Below are positions 35,588-43,712 of a DNA stretch of 64,000 nucleotides, in pieces. A program made the translations under genes and the position numbers. Location: contig NZ_WTLI01000010.1 in assembly GCF_011421635.1 (NCBI RefSeq), forward strand, positions 120,518 through 184,517. The letters are read 5' to 3'. The notes beneath the pieces are model-generated. The model worked only from the letters and a program-made list of their open reading frames with translations. It did not search any database and was not told where the DNA came from. The DNA comes from Paenibacillus turpanensis (GTDB taxonomy: Bacteria; Bacillota; Bacilli; Paenibacillales; YIM-B00363). The first letter of the stretch is position 1; each line of letters starts with the position of its first letter.

Positions 35588-36631
35588 CTACGCCGCCGCG
35601 CCCATTTTTTTCTGCTTTGTCAGCAAGAAGGCAAAGAAAGGTGCTCCTAAAAAAGCAGTAATGATGCCAAGCGGGATCTCCTGAGGACTCATCAGCATTC
35701 GGGCAGCCGTATCGGCCCAAAGCATATAGCTGCCACCATATAACGCAGATAGCGGCAAAATCAGCCGATAATCAGGTCCAACCATCATCCGTACCAAATG
35801 AGGGACAATGAGACCGACAAAGCCAACCACACCGGCAACGGAAACGGCCGCCGCCGTTAACAGCGTGCTGACCGCCAGCACCAGCCACCGTGTGCGCTGC
35901 ACATAAACACCAAGATGCGCAGCCTGCCTCTCTCCCAGTTCAAACAAATTAAGCGCCCTTCCATACCCTAGCAAGAAAATAAGACCGATTGCCGTATAAG
36001 GCGCGAGCACCGCCGAGAAGCCCCAGCCGCGCATCGCCATGCTTCCCATAAGCCAGAACAAAATTTCGTTGATGACGCTGTCGGATAACGAAACCATAAA
36101 GGAAACGAACGCCCCTAGAAACGCCTGCATCACGACTCCGGATAGAATCAAGGTTTCTGTACGAATCTTCCCCTGTACCCCGGCCAGACGAAATACCGCC
36201 ATTAAGCTAAGCATCCCGGTCACGAAGGCGACCGCTGGAATCGTCCATTGACCGAACAGCGCGTACTGCATCCCGAATAAAATAAGTGCTGCCGCACCGA
36301 CCGATGCACCGGAAGCTACTCCAAGTGTGAAGGGGTCCGCCAGCGGATTCCGCAGTACGCCTTGAAAGCCTGCTCCGGCAAGAGATAGCGCAGCCCCAAC
36401 AAGCACAGCCAATACCACTCTGGGAAAACGCACCTTCATCACGATTTGTTCCGAGGTATCCGCCCAGTCACGGATCATCCAGCCGTCGACGCCCGGAACC
36501 GAATGTAGCAAAATCCGCCATACCTCCCGCAGCGGCAGCGACGCCGTTCCCATGGACACTGTGACGACAATAGACAGAAGGAGGAGGCAGATTCCTGCTC
36601 CTCCCCAAAGCCACAATCGAAGCTTAATCAT
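35588..36631 (-). CDS. btuC: cobalamin-type ABC transporter permease
   Basis: 347-residue FecCD/BtuC-family permease with about 9-10 transmembrane helices. Seen are RFPRVVLAVLVGAALSLAGAG, the coupling-type region RNPLADPFTLGVASGAS and VGFVGLIVPHLVRMMVGPDYR. It begins 7 bases after the btuF stop and is followed 14 bases later by btuD, so the three import genes are one unit. Confidence 0.93.
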   Translation of the reverse strand: MIKLRLWLWGGAGICLLLLSIVVTVSMGTASLPLREVWRILLHSVPGVDGWMIRDWADTSEQIVMKVRFPRVVLAVLVGAALSLAGAGFQGVLRNPLADPFTLGVASGASVGAAALILFGMQYALFGQWTIPAVAFVTGMLSLMAVFRLAGVQGKIRTETLILSGVVMQAFLGAFVSFMVSLSDSVINEILFWLMGSMAMRGWGFSAVLAPYTAIGLIFLLGYGRALNLFELGERQAAHLGVYVQRTRWLVLAVSTLLTAAAVSVAGVVGFVGLIVPHLVRMMVGPDYRLILPLSALYGGSYMLWADTAARMLMSPQEIPLGIITAFLGAPFFAFLLTKQKKMGAAA

Positions 36632-36638
36632 GACGTCC

Positions 36639-37625
36639 TTACTTTACCAAATCGGGATAGATACCCTTGGCAATTGCAAGAAGGCCCTTGGTCACTCGCG
36701 GACCCGGCCTAGACAGCAGGTTGTCATCTACACCAACCATCTGCCCGCCGGTGATTGCCGCGATCTTGTCCCAGCCGCTTCTTCCCTTGATCGTCGACTC
36801 CAGGTTTTCTACGCCCTTGGAATAAATAATGACGTCAGGATTGCTCTGAATGACCGCTTCTTCACTAATTTTGACCCAGCCCTGTTGATCCGCGGCAACA
36901 TTAATGCCACCTGCAAGCACGAGCAGCTCATGCATGAACTCACCGCTGCCCACCGTCCAGCCAGGGGAAAATTCAACATACACCTTTTTCTTCTGCTCCG
37001 GCTTCAAGCCGCTCACTGCATCAGCAACCTGCTTCGCCTCCGCTTTCATATCGGCAATGACCTTCTCCGCCTGCTCGGCCGTATCGGTGATTTGCCCAAT
37101 CAGCTCAATACGTTCGTACACCTGTTCCAGATTTCTCGGATCCACGGTAAAAACCGTTAAGCCGAGCCCGCGCAAGCTCTCAACCGTCTTTTTATTAATG
37201 GACAAGCCGCCAACGACAAGGTCAGGCTTAGCCGACAAGATCGCTTCCGCATCGCCCTGCAGCGAGCCGATCTTTGGTTTTGCTTTTGCCTCTTCCGGAT
37301 AATCGCAGTACTTCGTCACACCGACAACTCGGTCGCCAAGGCCAAGTGCAAACAATACCTCCGTTTCACTTGGAGACAGCGAAACAATTCGCTCCGGCGC
37401 TTTCGTAAACGTAAATTCGATGCCGGAAGCATCCTTCACCTTCAGCGGATATACGGTTTTCTGATTCGCTGCAGAAGCATCGGCAGCGCCCTTGCCCGCT
37501 TCCGCTCCACTGCCTACCGCTTTCGGAGCTTCCGTAACCTCTCCGCTGTTCGCACCGCCGCAGCCGGCGACGGTTACAGCGACTAGCACCAGCCATAACC
37601 ATAACTTCACGCTTTTCAATTTCAA
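36639..37625 (-). CDS. btuF: cobalamin-type ABC transporter substrate-binding lipoprotein
   Basis: Extracellular corrinoid-binding component, 328 residues. N-terminal signal with lipobox VTVAGCGG, a low-complexity linker, then a TroA/BtuF-fold domain: RIVSLSPSETEVLFALGLGDRVVGVTKYCDYP and IGSLQGDAEAILSAKPDLVVGG. I prefer the TTG at 37625 (MKLKSVKLWLWL), 5 bases after AGGAG; GTG at 37631 and TTG at 37619 are alternatives. First gene of the B12-riboswitch operon. Confidence 0.9.
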   Translation of the reverse strand: MKLKSVKLWLWLVLVAVTVAGCGGANSGEVTEAPKAVGSGAEAGKGAADASAANQKTVYPLKVKDASGIEFTFTKAPERIVSLSPSETEVLFALGLGDRVVGVTKYCDYPEEAKAKPKIGSLQGDAEAILSAKPDLVVGGLSINKKTVESLRGLGLTVFTVDPRNLEQVYERIELIGQITDTAEQAEKVIADMKAEAKQVADAVSGLKPEQKKKVYVEFSPGWTVGSGEFMHELLVLAGGINVAADQQGWVKISEEAVIQSNPDVIIYSKGVENLESTIKGRSGWDKIAAITGGQMVGVDDNLLSRPGPRVTKGLLAIAKGIYPDLVK

Positions 37626-37670
37626 CCACACTCCTGCTGTATGTATAGACAAAGACGGGCAGCAACATGA

Positions 37671-37697
37671 AAAACCCTCTGCCGCGAGACAGAGGGG
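37671..37697 (-). terminator. Riboswitch-controlled terminator before btuF
   Basis: Minus strand: CCCCTCTGTC / GGCAGAGGG stem followed by TTTTT, placed between the cobalamin aptamer and btuF, as expected for ligand-induced termination. Confidence 0.75.
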
Positions 37698-37794
37698 CCA
37701 TAGCCGTCGGAGATGTAGACGATTCACATCATGAAATAATGAAACGCGCTCCCATTCCCTAAAGCTGGCTCCTTTTCCTCGAAGGATTCCAAAG

Positions 37795-37990
37795 CTTCCC
37801 CTCAGGCAGGTCTCCTGACTTGCAGGTGGTAGACATAGCCCCGTCTTCCCGGCGTAGCTGCCAGTGACATCATGGGGACGTCATCCCTGCTTACAGTGGC
37901 GGGACCGCGTCGGATTTGCACCGACTTCCCTATTAACCGTCGGCATGTATTGCGCGGCGGACCTGTGGGGCTGGGTTTCATTCGGTTGTC
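37795..37990 (-). promoter_or_regulatory. Cobalamin riboswitch
   Basis: The minus strand contains the class landmarks in order: AATAGGGAAGTCGGTGCAA, GCCACTGTAAGCAGGGATGA, TGATGTCACTGG, GGGAAGACGGGG, and the B12-box variant AAGTCAGGAGACCTGCCTGA. Adenosylcobalamin or related corrinoid binding should switch off the btu-cob operon. Boundaries are approximate; 37698-37794 is the linker to the terminator. Confidence 0.94.
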
Positions 37991-38008
37991 CGTACTTTAC
38001 CTGAGTCG

Positions 38009-38037
38009 ATTATAGAAAATAATCCCGGGGATGACAA
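38009..38037 (-). promoter_or_regulatory. sigma-A promoter of the cobalamin operon
   Basis: Minus strand: TTGTCA (38032-38037), 17 bases, consensus TATAAT (38009-38014). The -35 coincides with the loop of the terminator of the preceding lipoprotein gene. Confidence 0.75.
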
Positions 38038-38046
38038 TCCCCCGGG
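38015..38046 (-). terminator. Terminator of the 38050-38598 lipoprotein gene
   Basis: CCCGGGGGA pairs with ATCCCCGGG around a short loop, followed by ATTATTTT in minus orientation, directly after the stop codon. Confidence 0.75.
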
Positions 38047-38049
38047 ACA

Positions 38050-38598
38050 TTACTTTTCCATGAGCCGCTTCAGCACCTGCTTCGCCTTTTCGATATCCGG
38101 TGCGTTCTGCGGGATAAACGCGTACAATTCAGGCCCTTTATAGTTGAGCCGGTTAAACCAAACGGAGCCGTTCATCGGAATGCCGAACAAGCCTTTAACC
38201 AGTTGATCGTTACGGTCCGGAACCTCTACGACTCCAGATGGATAGTCCGCAGGATTGGCGATATCCTCAAGCAGCACATACCCTCCCTGCTTCGCAAATG
38301 CATCAAAAATTTCACGTCCTACGATAATAATCCCATTTTCGGCGGAAGCAATCTCGACAGCCAGCTTCTCCGGTGCAAACACCGGTGTGGTGCGCAGCTC
38401 AACTGTTGGCGATTCTCCGACAATTTCGTGAAGCGCCGTTTTTAGCTTTTCCGCAGCTTCAATCGACACGCCGTTTTCAGGCATTAAAAAAATCGAAACG
38501 TCCGCCTTCGGCCCGCCGCAAGCGGAAAGCAGCAGGAGCGCCGCAAGCCACACCGCCCAAACCGCCGTAAACCGCTTCATTCTAGATTCGGTCACCAT
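38050..38598 (-). CDS. putative lipoprotein of unknown function
   Basis: 182-residue product with a signal peptide and lipobox (LLLLSACGG), so probably attached to the outer face of the membrane. The rest shows alternating strands and helices (VSIFLMPENGVSIEAAEKLKTAL, NGIIIVGREIFDAFAKQGG, VKGLFGIPMNGSVWFNRL) without a family I recognise; it vaguely recalls periplasmic-binding folds. Start is uncertain: ATGs at 38601 and 38598 and a GTG at 38595 cluster 2-8 bases after GGAGG. Terminated before the cobalamin operon, so no cotranscription is implied. Confidence 0.75.
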   Translation of the reverse strand: MVTESRMKRFTAVWAVWLAALLLLSACGGPKADVSIFLMPENGVSIEAAEKLKTALHEIVGESPTVELRTTPVFAPEKLAVEIASAENGIIIVGREIFDAFAKQGGYVLLEDIANPADYPSGVVEVPDRNDQLVKGLFGIPMNGSVWFNRLNYKGPELYAFIPQNAPDIEKAKQVLKRLMEK

Positions 38599-38633
38599 CA
38601 TTTCCTCCCAGAAAAATAGAGCTGTTGCCAGCT

Positions 38634-38834
38634 CTACCCAAGTTTCATATATTCGTTAATCTTTCGATCCAGCTTCCCGCTTAATTCCACGACTGCCTCG
38701 GAGGATAGCGACCGTTCTTTCAGCGAAAATTGTTCGAGTGCAAGTCGCATTGCGTAAATTTCATCAGCTAAACTTTGCCGAGAATATTTGCCCGGCTTGA
38801 CCATGAACGACCTCGTTTGAAAGCTTTGCGTCAC
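38634..38834 (-). CDS. Spo0E-like aspartyl-phosphate phosphatase
   Basis: 66-residue helical-hairpin protein with the Spo0E signature near its C-terminus (VVELSGKLDRKINEYMKL; the S-x-x-L-D core). Such phosphatases remove phosphate from Spo0A~P and delay sporulation; specificity is not determined here. A GTG start at 38834 is 5 bases after AAGGAGGGG. It precedes the lipoprotein gene by 35 bases and may be cotranscribed with it. Confidence 0.82.
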   Translation of the reverse strand: MTQSFQTRSFMVKPGKYSRQSLADEIYAMRLALEQFSLKERSLSSEAVVELSGKLDRKINEYMKLG

Positions 38835-38919
38835 TGGATCCCCTCCTTAGGTGTATTGCGGAACTTAACCCGCTTAATACTTATTATTATAACGGATTCT
38901 TTTTTTGCTGTAAAACCAT

Positions 38920-40113
38920 TTAAACTGTTTTAAGAAAATTTTGGATGCGCTCAAGCGCTTGCGTCAGCTGTTCGACCGAGGTTGCATAGGAGCAGCGGAC
39001 AAATCCTTCCCCGCCAAGCCCGAAAACGTGTCCGGGAACGACGGCAACCTTGCCTTCCAGCAGCAGCCGGCTGGCAAATTCCTCGCTGCTCAGGCCCGTG
39101 TTCTCGATCGAAGGAAAGGCGTAAAAGGCTCCTTCCGGCTCATGACAGGCAAGCCCGATGTCCCGGAAGCCCTGCACAACGAGACGACGGCGCTGATTAT
39201 AGGATTCGACCATTCGGTCCTTCTCCTCCATCCCGTTGCGGAGCGCCTCGATCGCCGCCACCTGACCCATGACAGGCGCGCACATTACCGTATACTGGTG
39301 AATTTTGAGCATTGCGGCAATCAAATCCGGATGCCCGCACATGTAGCCCATCCGCCAGCCTGTCATCGCGAACGCTTTGGAGAAACCGCTGACCAGAATA
39401 GTCCGGTCCGCCATACCCGGCATTGCAGCAAAGGATACATGCTTGCCAGAGTACGAAAGCTCCGCATAAATTTCATCGGAAATGACGATGAGATCATGCT
39501 TCTCCACCAGCTTTGCGATCGGCTCCCAGTCTTCCTTCGTCATGATGCCGCCTGTCGGGTTGCTTGGATAGCATAAAATCAGCACCTTGGATTTCGGTGT
39601 GATCGCCCGCTCCAGCGCATCCGCACGCAGCTTAAACTTATCTTTGGCAAAGGTTTCGATTCCTACCGGGACCCCGCCGCCAATCGTGGCAATCGGCGAA
39701 TACGAAATGTAGCAAGGCTCGGGAATCAAAATCTCATCCCCCGGCTCAATCAGCGCCCGCAAAGCAAGATCAATCGCTTCACTTCCGCCGACCGTGACGA
39801 TAATCTGATTTTTCGGCTCATAGTTTAGCTCAAAGCTGTTATGCAAATAAGACGCAATTTCTTCCCGCAGCTCCAGCAGACCCGCATTCGGCGTATACGT
39901 TGTTCTTCCTTGCTCCAGCGCGTACACGCTTGCCTCGCGAATTCTCCATGGAGTAACAAAATCCGGTTCGCCGACACCAAGGGAAATAATATCCTTGCTG
40001 CCGCTTACCAAATCGAAAAACCGCCGAATGCCCGATGGAGGAATATCCCGGACTCTCGGCGCCAAATAATCCTTCATCTCACGGGGCTTCACACTTTGGT
40101 TTTGTGTTCCCAT
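38920..40113 (-). CDS. alaT: class I/II aminotransferase, AlaT/YugH-like
   Basis: 397-residue PLP aminotransferase with SLGVGEPDFVTPWRIRE, TYTPNAGLLELREEIA, VGGSEAIDLALRAL, CYPSNPTGG, SDEIYAELSYSG, the PLP lysine in VSGFSKAFAMTGWRMGY and the C-terminal Arg in GFVRCSYATS. It starts 23 bases after an Lrp-family regulator gene; the alaR-alaT (yugG-yugH) pair of Bacillus has this order and makes alanine transaminase the best guess. The symbol is by synteny and similarity, not proven. Confidence 0.85.
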   Translation of the reverse strand: MGTQNQSVKPREMKDYLAPRVRDIPPSGIRRFFDLVSGSKDIISLGVGEPDFVTPWRIREASVYALEQGRTTYTPNAGLLELREEIASYLHNSFELNYEPKNQIIVTVGGSEAIDLALRALIEPGDEILIPEPCYISYSPIATIGGGVPVGIETFAKDKFKLRADALERAITPKSKVLILCYPSNPTGGIMTKEDWEPIAKLVEKHDLIVISDEIYAELSYSGKHVSFAAMPGMADRTILVSGFSKAFAMTGWRMGYMCGHPDLIAAMLKIHQYTVMCAPVMGQVAAIEALRNGMEEKDRMVESYNQRRRLVVQGFRDIGLACHEPEGAFYAFPSIENTGLSSEEFASRLLLEGKVAVVPGHVFGLGGEGFVRCSYATSVEQLTQALERIQNFLKTV

Positions 40114-40136
40114 TATTCCTCATCCTTTGCAGGGGT

Positions 40137-40628
40137 TTAGGGTGAAACGAGCATACGGTGATCGCCTTCATGATCCTCAAAAACGAAGCCGTCCTGCTTA
40201 TATTTTTTCAAAATAAAATAGGTTTTGGTCGAAAGTACGCCTTCCAAGGTCGATAATTTGCTTGAAACGAAAGAAGCGACCTGCTTTAAGTTCTTCCCTT
40301 CAATCTCTACCAGCAGATCATATGCTCCGCTCATTAAGTACAGACTGCGGACCTCGGGATACAAATAAATCCGCTCAGCCAGCGCATCGAAGCCGCGGCC
40401 GCGTTCAGGAGTCATTTGAACTTCGATCAGGGCCGTAACCTTCTCGTCGTCGACCTTGCTCCAGTTCACGACTGTCGCATACTTCACGATCGTTTTGTCG
40501 TCCTCCAGCTGCCTAATGGCCGCCTGTACCGCCTCCTCCGTTTCACCCAGCATCGTTGCGATGAGACCGGCGCTCCGGCGAGAGTCTTCTTTCAGCAGCT
40601 CTAGAATTTTCAGCTTTAACCCGTCCAC
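40137..40628 (-). CDS. alaR: Lrp/AsnC-family transcriptional regulator, AlaR-like
   Basis: 163 residues: an N-terminal winged helix-turn-helix (LKLKILELLKEDSRRSAGLIA ... VQAAIRQLEDDKTIVKY) and a C-terminal RAM ligand-binding domain (VTALIEVQMTPERGRGFDALAER, LYLMSGAYDLLVEIEG). The GTG start is 9 bases after AGGAGG. It probably senses an amino acid and controls the downstream aminotransferase, as AlaR does in Bacillus. Confidence 0.87.
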   Translation of the reverse strand: MDGLKLKILELLKEDSRRSAGLIATMLGETEEAVQAAIRQLEDDKTIVKYATVVNWSKVDDEKVTALIEVQMTPERGRGFDALAERIYLYPEVRSLYLMSGAYDLLVEIEGKNLKQVASFVSSKLSTLEGVLSTKTYFILKKYKQDGFVFEDHEGDHRMLVSP

Positions 40629-40677
40629 GAAATCAAACCTCCTACACAGTTATCTACCCATATTACAACGAAATGCA

Positions 40678-40708
40678 AACAAAAAGAAGCCCCAGCCGGA
40701 GCTTCACG
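40678..40708 (-). terminator. Terminator of the short GNAT-like gene
   Basis: Minus strand: AAGCTCC / GGGGCTT-type stem around GGCT, followed by five T; it separates this gene from alaR. Confidence 0.6.
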
Positions 40709-40714
40709 CTGATT

Positions 40715-41002
40715 TTATGACGTTACTTTAACTGCCGCTTTGCTGCGGGCCGTCAGCAGCTTCCCCAGCGGCTCGCTGATCGCCCGGTGACGATATTCGC
40801 GTGCTACGACGATTTCTATCGAACCATCGTCCAGCAGGCTCCCTACTCCAACTAATCTTCCCTGATCGTACGCAGATATTACACATTCTATATGTTTTGG
40901 GGCTGTACCGGGCTTTGCCATTTCCGCTTCAATGCCGCTGTTCGTCAATAAAGCATCCAGCTGTTCGCGTACAGGAGCCTGACAATCAAATGCGATCTTC
41001 AC
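40715..41002 (-). CDS. short GNAT-like acetyltransferase domain protein
   Basis: 95 residues, shorter than the usual 140 or more of GNAT enzymes. The first strands (CVISAYDQGRLVGVGSLLDDGSIEIVVAREYRHRAISEPLGKLL read in order) follow motif A of GNAT proteins: a beta-strand, then a degenerate R-x-x-x-I/G-x-x-L acetyl-CoA loop. The C-terminal half of the domain is missing, so catalysis is doubtful. GTG start with AGGGAGA 7 bases upstream, and its own terminator, suggest it is expressed. Confidence 0.6.
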   Translation of the reverse strand: MKIAFDCQAPVREQLDALLTNSGIEAEMAKPGTAPKHIECVISAYDQGRLVGVGSLLDDGSIEIVVAREYRHRAISEPLGKLLTARSKAAVKVTS

Positions 41003-41094
41003 CTGTATCTCTCCCTTACAATCCGTCTTCTTAGTAATAAATATACACTAACGTGAATTTTTATGCAACCCCTTCATTGGGTTCATTTCATAAC

Positions 41095-41150
41095 AAAAAA
41101 ATAGCGTATCACTCGGGCGCATTTTTCCGCTCCAAGATCTACGCTATGCC
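41095..41150 (-). terminator. Terminator of cysK
   Basis: Minus strand: ATAGCGTA pairs with TACGCTAT around a long partly paired loop, followed by seven T. Confidence 0.65.
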
Positions 41151-41181
41151 AGCAAGCTCATATTGATACCTTGTCCTATTA

Positions 41182-42105
41182 TTAAAAAATATCCATACTC
41201 AAATAACGCTCACCGGTGTCCGGCGCGATGCATAACACTCTTTTCCCTGCTCCAAGCCGCTTAGCCGCCTGCATTCCTGCCCACACCGAGGCTCCAGCCG
41301 ACGGACCGACGAGTATCCCCTCAAGTCTAGCAAGGTCTCTCGTCGTTTGCAGCGCGTCGTCGTCCGACACTTGTACGATCTGATCATAAACCTCTGTATT
41401 TAAAATCGACGGTACAAAGCCCGGGCTCGTCCCCACCAGCTTATGAGGTCCCGGCTGGCCGCCTGACAGCACTGGCGAACCCTGCGGTTCCACGACGAGT
41501 ACCTCCAGTCCCGGAAGCTTTTCTTTCAATACCTCACCGGTTCCGGTAATCGTCCCGCCGGTTCCCGCCGTTGCAACAAAGGCGTCGAGCCGCCCATCCA
41601 TTTGCTCAATAATTTCGAGCGCTGTCGTCGTGCGGTGAATATCCGGATTCGCGCGGTTCTCAAACTGCTGCGGGATAAACGCTCCAGGAATCGTTTCACG
41701 CAGCTCCTCGGCTTTGCGGATTGCTCCCGGCATCCGCTCGGCTGCAGGGGTTAGCACCACTTCCGCGCCGTAAGCTTTTAATATATTGATCCGTTCCTTG
41801 GTCATATTATCCGGCATGATCAAGATCGCTCGGTAGCCTTTGGCTGCCGCATTCATCGCCAGACCGATACCCGTATTGCCGCTCGTCGGCTCGATGATCG
41901 TGGAATAGCCCGGAACGAGAAGCCCCTCCTGCTCCGCCTGTACGATCAAATTATAAGCGGCTCTATCCTTTACACTTTTGCTCGGATTAAAATACTCCAG
42001 CTTAACATAAAGCTCGGCCGCATCCGGGCCGAGCAAACGATTAATCCGAACAGCCGGTGTTCCTCCGATCAATTCGGTTACATTGTTTACGATTCTCGAT
42101 GCCAT
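41182..42105 (-). CDS. cysK: cysteine synthase (O-acetylserine thiol-lyase)
   Basis: PLP enzyme making cysteine from O-acetylserine and sulfide. 307 residues with the PLP lysine in NPSKSVKDRAAYN, EPTSGNTGIGLA, IMPDNMTKERINIL, GTGGTITGTGEVL and PSAGASVWAG. The distribution of motifs is that of CysK/CysM; the longer CBS-domain forms are excluded. GGAGCG precedes the ATG. Monocistronic, with a terminator behind it. Confidence 0.93.
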   Translation of the reverse strand: MASRIVNNVTELIGGTPAVRINRLLGPDAAELYVKLEYFNPSKSVKDRAAYNLIVQAEQEGLLVPGYSTIIEPTSGNTGIGLAMNAAAKGYRAILIMPDNMTKERINILKAYGAEVVLTPAAERMPGAIRKAEELRETIPGAFIPQQFENRANPDIHRTTTALEIIEQMDGRLDAFVATAGTGGTITGTGEVLKEKLPGLEVLVVEPQGSPVLSGGQPGPHKLVGTSPGFVPSILNTEVYDQIVQVSDDDALQTTRDLARLEGILVGPSAGASVWAGMQAAKRLGAGKRVLCIAPDTGERYLSMDIF

Positions 42106-42202
42106 GATCTTCTAACGCTCCTTAGCTGCTCAATTCACTGTTCCCTATTATACCAAGAACAGCAAAGTGGAGAAACCCGAGCTGCTGATATTTTGGATTT
42201 CC

Positions 42203-43537
42203 CTAAGAGCCTTCCGCACTCCGCTTAAGGGCTTTACGCATAAAAAGCCATGCAACAATCGGAAAGCTTCCTACAAAGAGCAGAAGCCCGTTCAAAGCTA
42301 AAGGTGACGCCGTGTAGCTTACAACCGCAATAAAAACGACGATGCCGAAAATTCGTCCGAGATTCAGACCAATTTCTCTTAGTACCACATACTCGACTCG
42401 ATGCCGGGCACTCGTTTCATCTTTTCCAATATAATCGAAAACCTGAGAGGTCAGCGGAATTCCATACATTGGATAAAATAACGCAACAACAATACCAAAA
42501 ATAACTAAAGTGAGATAATTTAGCTCCCAGAAAAACAGCAGAATTACTGCGGTCATCGCCACGGAGCCGATCAGCATCGAATAGCCGCGGTGCTTCGGCC
42601 GCAAAAATTTGCCGGTAATCCAGAACGCCAGTAAAGCAACGGCTGACGTAATCAGCGAATAATTACCGAGCTGAAGCTCAGTTTGTGTCGCGATAAATAC
42701 CAAAATGCCGATAACAAACCCAAATACCCCTTCGCGTACGCCTTGGGCTGCAAGAGCAGGAATAAGCACCCGCCACAGGTTTCCTTTTTCCCGAAGCTTC
42801 TGAAAACCAAACCACCATTCATATTCCGTATCTGGAGGTCTGCGATGCAAAAAGAACGATACACAAACGCCAACCACAAAAATTCCTAATGAAATGGAAA
42901 AAATAAGCCGGTATCCGGACTCGCTCCCCAATGTGGCAATAAGCATGCCGGAAATCCAGGGCGCAATCATGGACGATGCTGATCCGAGCAAACCGGCCCA
43001 GCCGTTAAAACGGTCTCTGGTAAATCGGTCCGTTACTTCAAAATAAACCACATTAAACGACAGCCAGAACAACCCGGTGGCCATTCCCTGCACCGCTCCG
43101 AGAAGCCATACATAATGTACCGCCGCCTCTTCCAAATAAAGAACGATGAAATAAAAGCAGGCCGAAAGCGCAATGCCAAGGCGAAGGAGATTCATTTTGT
43201 TTCCTTCCTTGGCCCATTTTCCGGCAGTAAAAAACGTGAGCGCATTCGTTACCTGAGTAGCCAAAGCAAACCATCCGACGAGAGAAAAGTCATTGGTCTG
43301 CTTCCACAAATAAACGCTGACAAAAGCTCCCGACAAGGCGTTGGCCGCCGCAAGCATGCCGTGAACCACCAAAAGCAGCTTCACTTGTGCGTCAAATGCT
43401 CCTTCCTGCTGGATAGAGGAACGAGCAGAACTCGAAGCTTTTGAGGTGGGTTTCGATTCGGAAACACTCCTTGAGACAAAGGCACGCTGCGAGTCCGAAC
43501 GAGTGCCAATCCATTTTTTCGGTTTCGATTGCTGCAT
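42203..43537 (-). CDS. MFS transporter
   Basis: 444-residue integral membrane protein with about 12 transmembrane helices and a 45-residue Ser/Lys-rich hydrophilic N-terminal tail that is unusual for the family. MFS-type features include the loop TAGKWAKEGNKMNLLRLG between helices 2 and 3 and the mid-protein cytoplasmic loop around HRRPPDTEYEWWFGFQKLREKG. Substrate is unknown. I prefer the ATG at 43537 with GGTGAGG upstream; a GTG at 43546 is possible. Confidence 0.85.
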   Translation of the reverse strand: MQQSKPKKWIGTRSDSQRAFVSRSVSESKPTSKASSSARSSIQQEGAFDAQVKLLLVVHGMLAAANALSGAFVSVYLWKQTNDFSLVGWFALATQVTNALTFFTAGKWAKEGNKMNLLRLGIALSACFYFIVLYLEEAAVHYVWLLGAVQGMATGLFWLSFNVVYFEVTDRFTRDRFNGWAGLLGSASSMIAPWISGMLIATLGSESGYRLIFSISLGIFVVGVCVSFFLHRRPPDTEYEWWFGFQKLREKGNLWRVLIPALAAQGVREGVFGFVIGILVFIATQTELQLGNYSLITSAVALLAFWITGKFLRPKHRGYSMLIGSVAMTAVILLFFWELNYLTLVIFGIVVALFYPMYGIPLTSQVFDYIGKDETSARHRVEYVVLREIGLNLGRIFGIVVFIAVVSYTASPLALNGLLLFVGSFPIVAWLFMRKALKRSAEGS

Positions 43538-43654
43538 TCGCCTCACCCTATGACTGGTCTAGTTGGTGCTACCTCTAATTGTGTCAATACTGCGCGTACT
43601 GCTGCTTTACATTAAGCTACCCAACTTGCGAATGGTCCAAACCCCAGTCTAAAA

Positions 43655-43692
43655 AAAGGAAAAAGCCGAATCGGCGATCCGATCGGCTTAAA
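43655..43692 (-). terminator. Terminator of the PspA-DUF350-zinc-ribbon cluster
   Basis: Minus strand: AAGCCGA ... TCGGCTT stem followed by a TTTTTCC stretch, 20 bases after the zinc-ribbon gene stop. Confidence 0.7.
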
Positions 43693-43712
43693 ACAGCATT
43701 CGTTTTTTAGCT

